Under the pieces are notes generated by a model that did no database searches, was not told where the DNA came from, and worked only from the letters and a program-made list of their open reading frames with translations. A stretch of DNA of 9,280 nt, taken from contig JANQHA010000124.1 of NCBI GenBank assembly GCA_028282865.1, forward strand, positions 1 to 9,280, read 5' to 3'. Position 1 is the first letter of the stretch; every line of letters begins with the position of its first letter. The stretch comes from Oligoflexales bacterium. GTDB lineage: Bacteria > Bdellovibrionota_B > Oligoflexia > Oligoflexales > CACXFL01. Both the position numbers and the translations under genes were made by a program. This document shows, piece by piece, positions 5,508-9,280 of the stretch.

Positions 5508-7943
5508 GCCAAACTTTTTCATCAGCTTATTCTTCTGCTCCTCCAACTTCTTCTTACCCTTGTCCTTGAGCTGCTTCTGCACTTTTTTCTTAGCTTTTTT
5601 GGTCTCTTTCTTAAAACGACCTTTAACTGCTTTACGGGTATTATCCAAAGCTATCGAGGTTAAGTGTCTCGGAACAGCTGCATAATCGTAACAAGGAGCA
5701 CTAAGCTTGCAGCCTGCTTTGACAGGAAAACTCACCGGGTTTCTGCCTTTTGCCAGGATACGGTTAACTTTGGTACCACTGACTTCGACTGATAGATCTC
5801 TTGCTTTTGTTAAGTTGTAAGTATCGATCAAAGACCAATCAGCATCCAATTTATCGTTTAATAAGTCCGCCTGAGTGCGTCCCGATAAATCTATACCCTC
5901 TTTGGGAAATGATTCGGTTGCAAAATTTGGGGCTAGGAAAACTCCTTTTTCCAGACTAAACCCAGAAGAAATATTCTTATATCTAGATTTAAAATTATTA
6001 GGAGTACCGACAGTTTTATCTTTTAGCATAGGTATCTTCGCGGCAGCATCTTGGATGCCCTTATTAACACCTTCCTGAGCCATTCTTCCAACATCGATAG
6101 TGGCAAAAGTCGCGTCATATACTTTAAAATTACCTTTAAGCAGTAGATTTTTTAAAATCGCATCAGAGTTAAAGCTTCTCCCGCTGCCTTGAGCTTTAAA
6201 ATTTAAACGCCCAATGACCGTATTTTTAAACGACTGTAACTTGGACTCTACAGCACTTTTTAAATCTAATTGGCTCACTGCCAGGTTCATCTGATAGGTA
6301 GGAGTAGCTGGTTTTATATCGACCATAGCGTTAGCTTTAATAAGCCCATTAAAAGTATTTAAAGAGAATGTTTTAAGATTGGCTACTAGGTCTTTAAAGG
6401 AGAAATTTACATATATATTTTTTGCATTCAAATCCATTCCTTTAAATTTACCTACCTTGACCACAACATCTGCTCCCACCGATTTAATGAATTCATTATT
6501 CCTGACTGGGTCAAGAGCCTTGTCGACATCTGTCGCCTGTTGCGCAGCTGCTGGAGCATTTTTGGAGCTAGAGCTTTGCTCAGGTGCCTTGGACTCTGAA
6601 GAACCAGCGGCAGCAACTGGTTCTGGCTTAGGAAGGAGCTGATCCAAGTCAATAGCATTGGAATTTAGCTTGACCGACACCTGAGGAGCAGCGAAATTTT
6701 TAAGTTTAGCACTAACTTTCATGTCTGTGCCTGGGGCTTCGACTTCTAAATTAAAGTTTTTAATTTGATCGGTAACAACGTGCATACGCATTTGCAGTTT
6801 TGGCCTTGCAATCAGGCCGGGGGTCTTAGCAATCAAGTTCTGGATGTCTAATTTTGCGTCGTAGTTAATCTTGCTAAGAGGGCCCGAAACTTTTGAGTTA
6901 ATATCCATACGGCCTTCGAGCTCATACTCCTTAAGCATGGTCAAAATTTGAGACCAAGCCGCTAGCTCAATTGGCTTTGAGCGCAACTCCAACTTAACAG
7001 AAGGGTCAACGGTCTGTAGTTTGCTAATAAGAGCTGACATCTCAAGCTCAGCGTTGTGAAATTTTATAACTCCGCTCATTAGGTTTAGTCGGTCCGAATT
7101 AGCTTGCAATGACGTCTTTATATTTGCCGGAACTCCCCGTTCTTTATGAAAGACTTCAGCTACTTCTATATTTAAATCATCAAAATTCATATCCAAGTCA
7201 ATCTTAACATCTTTAAATTCGACGCCTTGAAAAACGGGCGCTATGGTACCGTCGACCCGTATTGGTCCTTCCACTTCAATCGACTCCCCAACCTTAGTAT
7301 CGATATCTGCCCATATCTTAAGATTCATAGGACGGCTCATAGATAAGTCTTCGACTAAAAAATTAAAATCGTTAACCTCCTGCTCAAATACTGCTGCCAT
7401 ATCAACAAATTTTAAATGAGCGTTAACAACAGATATATCAACCCCGGCAGCAGCGATGATAGCAATACCAGGAATTTCTGAGTCTGTTTTTGCCGCTGAC
7501 TTTTCCTCGGGCTTAGCCCCGGCAGGTTTCCCAGGCGATGAGGCAGGCGCCTCCTTTACTAAACTAAGAACATTTAGCTTGCCAGACTTGTCCTTGACCA
7601 AATTCAAGTCAGGTTTTTCTAGCTTAAGGACTAAACGAGGTTTTCCTGAAAGCAAAGATCCTAACCCGATTTGGGCATACGCCTCACTGACAGATACCAG
7701 AGTGGCTCCTGAATTATCTTTTAAAGTTATGCCATCAATATCAATCTCTACCTGCCCCCAGAGAGACAACGATAATTTGCCGATATTTAGCTCACCATTA
7801 ATCTGCTCATTAGCAGCCTCAACAATCTGGGGTCGGTACTGATCTATATCGACAACCAATGGCGTAATAATAATAGCCATAAGTATCAATACAAGAACCC
7901 CGCCAAGGCCAATTAAAATTTTCTTTAAAAGATTTTTGTTCAA
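5502..7943 (-). CDS. AsmA-family protein
   Basis: An 813-residue protein anchored in the inner membrane, with a large periplasmic part. AsmA-like proteins form long beta-groove structures linked to outer-membrane assembly and phospholipid transport. Seen here: a basic N-terminus, one membrane segment at about 9-30, then the family-typical VDIDQYRPQIVEAANEQING and a GxLxIGKLSLSLWG-type stretch. Two low-complexity linkers (about 131-156, rich in Pro/Ala/Lys; about 441-475, rich in Ala/Ser/Gln) separate beta-rich parts. The C-terminal AsmA-like region (about 595-745) includes a family-like NPVSFPVKAG. It is followed by a pair of cysteines (745 and 751, the only ones) and a very lysine-rich tail (about 770-813). 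The start is TTG 7943: GGAGGT (7949-7954) is 5 bases upstream and the start overlaps the TGA of the chorismate-enzyme gene, so translation is probably coupled. It is longer than E. coli AsmA (about 617 residues). The family is secure; its precise role is not. Confidence 0.85.
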   Translation of the reverse strand: MNKNLLKKILIGLGGVLVLILMAIIITPLVVDIDQYRPQIVEAANEQINGELNIGKLSLSLWGQVEIDIDGITLKDNSGATLVSVSEAYAQIGLGSLLSGKPRLVLKLEKPDLNLVKDKSGKLNVLSLVKEAPASSPGKPAGAKPEEKSAAKTDSEIPGIAIIAAAGVDISVVNAHLKFVDMAAVFEQEVNDFNFLVEDLSMSRPMNLKIWADIDTKVGESIEVEGPIRVDGTIAPVFQGVEFKDVKIDLDMNFDDLNIEVAEVFHKERGVPANIKTSLQANSDRLNLMSGVIKFHNAELEMSALISKLQTVDPSVKLELRSKPIELAAWSQILTMLKEYELEGRMDINSKVSGPLSKINYDAKLDIQNLIAKTPGLIARPKLQMRMHVVTDQIKNFNLEVEAPGTDMKVSAKLKNFAAPQVSVKLNSNAIDLDQLLPKPEPVAAAGSSESKAPEQSSSSKNAPAAAQQATDVDKALDPVRNNEFIKSVGADVVVKVGKFKGMDLNAKNIYVNFSFKDLVANLKTFSLNTFNGLIKANAMVDIKPATPTYQMNLAVSQLDLKSAVESKLQSFKNTVIGRLNFKAQGSGRSFNSDAILKNLLLKGNFKVYDATFATIDVGRMAQEGVNKGIQDAAAKIPMLKDKTVGTPNNFKSRYKNISSGFSLEKGVFLAPNFATESFPKEGIDLSGRTQADLLNDKLDADWSLIDTYNLTKARDLSVEVSGTKVNRILAKGRNPVSFPVKAGCKLSAPCYDYAAVPRHLTSIALDNTRKAVKGRFKKETKKAKKKVQKQLKDKGKKKLEEQKNKLMKKFGF

Positions 7944-9280
7944 ACTACACCTCCATTCAGATCTTTACCGCGAGACTTGGTATTTTTCATAGCAAATAAA
8001 CATGCCGCCATTTTATTTTGGGTTTCATTCCACTCATGCTCTGGTATCGAATCATAGACAATCCCTGCAGAAGCTTGGGTCGAAGCGATTCCCTCCTTCA
8101 TATAAATGGTCCTGATCAGAATCGTCGAGTTAAGCCCGTGGTTAAAGTCAAACACTCCAATGCTACCGGCATAAAACTCTCTGGCATGACTTTCTAACTG
8201 ATTGATAAGTTTCATCGCTCGAACCTTCGGAGCGCCGCTAACGGTACCATTGGGAAAGCTCGCTATCATAGCATCAAATGCCGAAAGCCCATCTTGCAAA
8301 ACTCCAGATACCTGGCTTACCAAATGAAATACATGACTGTACTCTTCGACAATCATAAGCTCATCGACTTCAACGGTTCCGGGCTGAGATATCCGACCTA
8401 TATCATTTCTGCTTAGATCGACAAGCATCACATGCTCCGCCCGTTCTTTCTCATCTTCTTGTAACTCTCGCTTAGCCTTTTGGTCTTTAAGGTCATTCCA
8501 ATGCCGCTTTCTAGTGCCAGCAATAGGACGGTGGACAATACGATCCTCTGAAACTTTGACCATCATCTCAGGAGAAGCGCATATAATATGATGGTCTTCA
8601 AAACGATAAAAAACCATATAAGGCGATGGATTAAGGATTCTTAGGTGGCGATAGACGTCAAACGGCCGTGCGTCGCTAGAACATGACATCCGGTTACCAA
8701 TTTGAACTTGAAACAATTCACCACTACAGACAGCATCCATACACACATCAACTGCTTTAAGAAAATCTGGCTTGCTAAAGCTATGGTCAAAGTCATTTGG
8801 GCTTACTGGATCGCCAGTTATGATGAGGTCAGATACTTCATGGTCGGCGCTAACCCGAGTAACCAAACCTTCGAGAGCATTGCTGTGGCTATCATAGGCT
8901 TCTCTCAGACAATTTTCATCGCTGCCGTCACGAATATAAGCGTAGCGAACAATCGTTAACTTTCGGTTTAACAAATCGTGAACCAAAAAAGACTGCGGCA
9001 TAAAAAACATGAGTGGCGCCATGCCAAGCTTTGCCGGCGGATGCGTACCGATCGTGGGTTCAATATTTCCTGCGCACTCGTAAGATATATGTCCTATACT
9101 ACCACCCATCCCACACAGGTCATTACCGTCGACACGCTGCTTAGAGCTCGAGGCAACCGATAGCTTAAATTGATTTTGAAAATCTTCGAGAACTTTGAGC
9201 GCAACTCGATCACCCAGAGCACTCTCGTCAACCTGGCCGTCAAATACTGTCCTTACCCGGTCACTTTCCACTCTAAAAGT
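7940..9280 (-). CDS. Chorismate-binding component I of the TrpE/PabB family, partial at the right edge
   Basis: The frame is open from the TGA at 7940 to the window edge (446 codons visible). GTG 9271 is not a convincing start: family members are about 460-520 residues and the N-terminal LLES-type region that binds tryptophan in TrpE is not in view. The protein should convert chorismate plus ammonia to anthranilate (TrpE) or aminodeoxychorismate (PabB), with glutaminase from a TrpG/PabA subunit. Motifs, numbered from GTG 9271: [10 protein letters not shown] (56-65), [11 protein letters not shown] (184-194), NPSPYMVFY (214-222), ASPEMMVKV (232-240), RPIAGTRKR (248-256), [19 protein letters not shown] (275-293) with His280, and [12 protein letters not shown] (342-353). 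Ala in PIAGT rules out the E. coli PabB type (PIKGT), but B. subtilis PabB also has Ala. VSGAPK is more like TrpE; the C-terminal IRTIY is more like some PabB proteins. The usual GAG near the C-terminus reads SAG (401-403). It overlaps asmA by 4 bases. Confidence 0.88.
   Translation of the reverse strand, partial: TFRVESDRVRTVFDGQVDESALGDRVALKVLEDFQNQFKLSVASSSKQRVDGNDLCGMGGSIGHISYECAGNIEPTIGTHPPAKLGMAPLMFFMPQSFLVHDLLNRKLTIVRYAYIRDGSDENCLREAYDSHSNALEGLVTRVSADHEVSDLIITGDPVSPNDFDHSFSKPDFLKAVDVCMDAVCSGELFQVQIGNRMSCSSDARPFDVYRHLRILNPSPYMVFYRFEDHHIICASPEMMVKVSEDRIVHRPIAGTRKRHWNDLKDQKAKRELQEDEKERAEHVMLVDLSRNDIGRISQPGTVEVDELMIVEEYSHVFHLVSQVSGVLQDGLSAFDAMIASFPNGTVSGAPKVRAMKLINQLESHAREFYAGSIGVFDFNHGLNSTILIRTIYMKEGIASTQASAGIVYDSIPEHEWNETQNKMAACLFAMKNTKSRGKDLNGGVV
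7949..7954 (-). promoter_or_regulatory. Ribosome binding site deciding the TTG start of the asmA-family gene
   Basis: GGAGGT on the minus strand lies 5 bases before TTG 7943 and within the last codons of the upstream gene. No in-frame ATG is as well placed: the next methionine codon is at residue 22, inside the membrane segment. The strong site fixes the start at TTG despite the rarer codon. Confidence 0.75.

Noticed and set aside
6379..7842. Plus-strand frames inside the asmA-family gene
   Set aside because: They are antisense shadows; the minus-strand frame has clear family features along its whole length.
1..9280. CRISPR array, transposon, phage or toxin-antitoxin module
   Set aside because: I see no regular direct repeats, transposase or integrase motifs, terminal inverted repeats or toxin-antitoxin gene pairs.

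Overview
This window looks like chromosomal DNA of a Gram-negative bacterium. The evidence is a lipoprotein with a lipobox, two further proteins with Sec-type signal peptides, an AsmA-family inner-membrane/periplasmic protein and a PanP-type aspartate decarboxylase, a family known mainly from Proteobacteria that lack PanD. GC content looks moderate to low and gene spacing is tight. A marine gammaproteobacterium or a member of the Oligoflexia/Bdellovibrionota would fit, but the sequence does not settle it. I see no mobile element, tRNA, rRNA, CRISPR array or phage gene.

Layout from left to right: (1) a partial lipoprotein gene on the minus strand runs off the left edge, and its leader carries a perfect dyad. 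(2) A plus-strand gene encodes a small secreted protein with five imperfect repeats of the type VxVLG/S. (3) A small plus-strand hypothetical gene ends tail-to-tail with the next gene, sharing 4 bases. (4) panP lies on the minus strand. (5) A pabA/trpG glutaminase subunit gene is transcribed divergently from panP across a 124-bp shared region. (6) A plus-strand gene encodes a secreted protein with a C-terminal five-cysteine cluster (CxxC...CxxCxxC). (7) A long asmA-family gene on the minus strand is convergent with it. (8) Upstream of asmA, overlapping it by 4 bases, is a chorismate-binding component I gene (trpE/pabB family) that runs off the right edge.

How the genes may work together: the PabA/TrpG subunit (Cys-His-Glu glutaminase) and the TrpE/PabB subunit are the two halves of an anthranilate or aminodeoxychorismate synthase, yet here they sit on opposite strands about 3.4 kb apart with envelope genes between them. 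PanP supplies beta-alanine for pantothenate. If the amidotransferase makes p-aminobenzoate, the divergent panP-pabA pair would serve two cofactor pathways, pantothenate and folate. The chorismate gene and asmA form an overlapping pair in which asmA starts at TTG behind a strong GGAGGT, which suggests translational coupling. Four of the eight genes encode exported or envelope proteins, and three of those belong to no family I recognise; these are the best candidates for undescribed biology. I do not see convincing evidence of a new multi-gene system such as a defence locus or a biosynthetic cluster.
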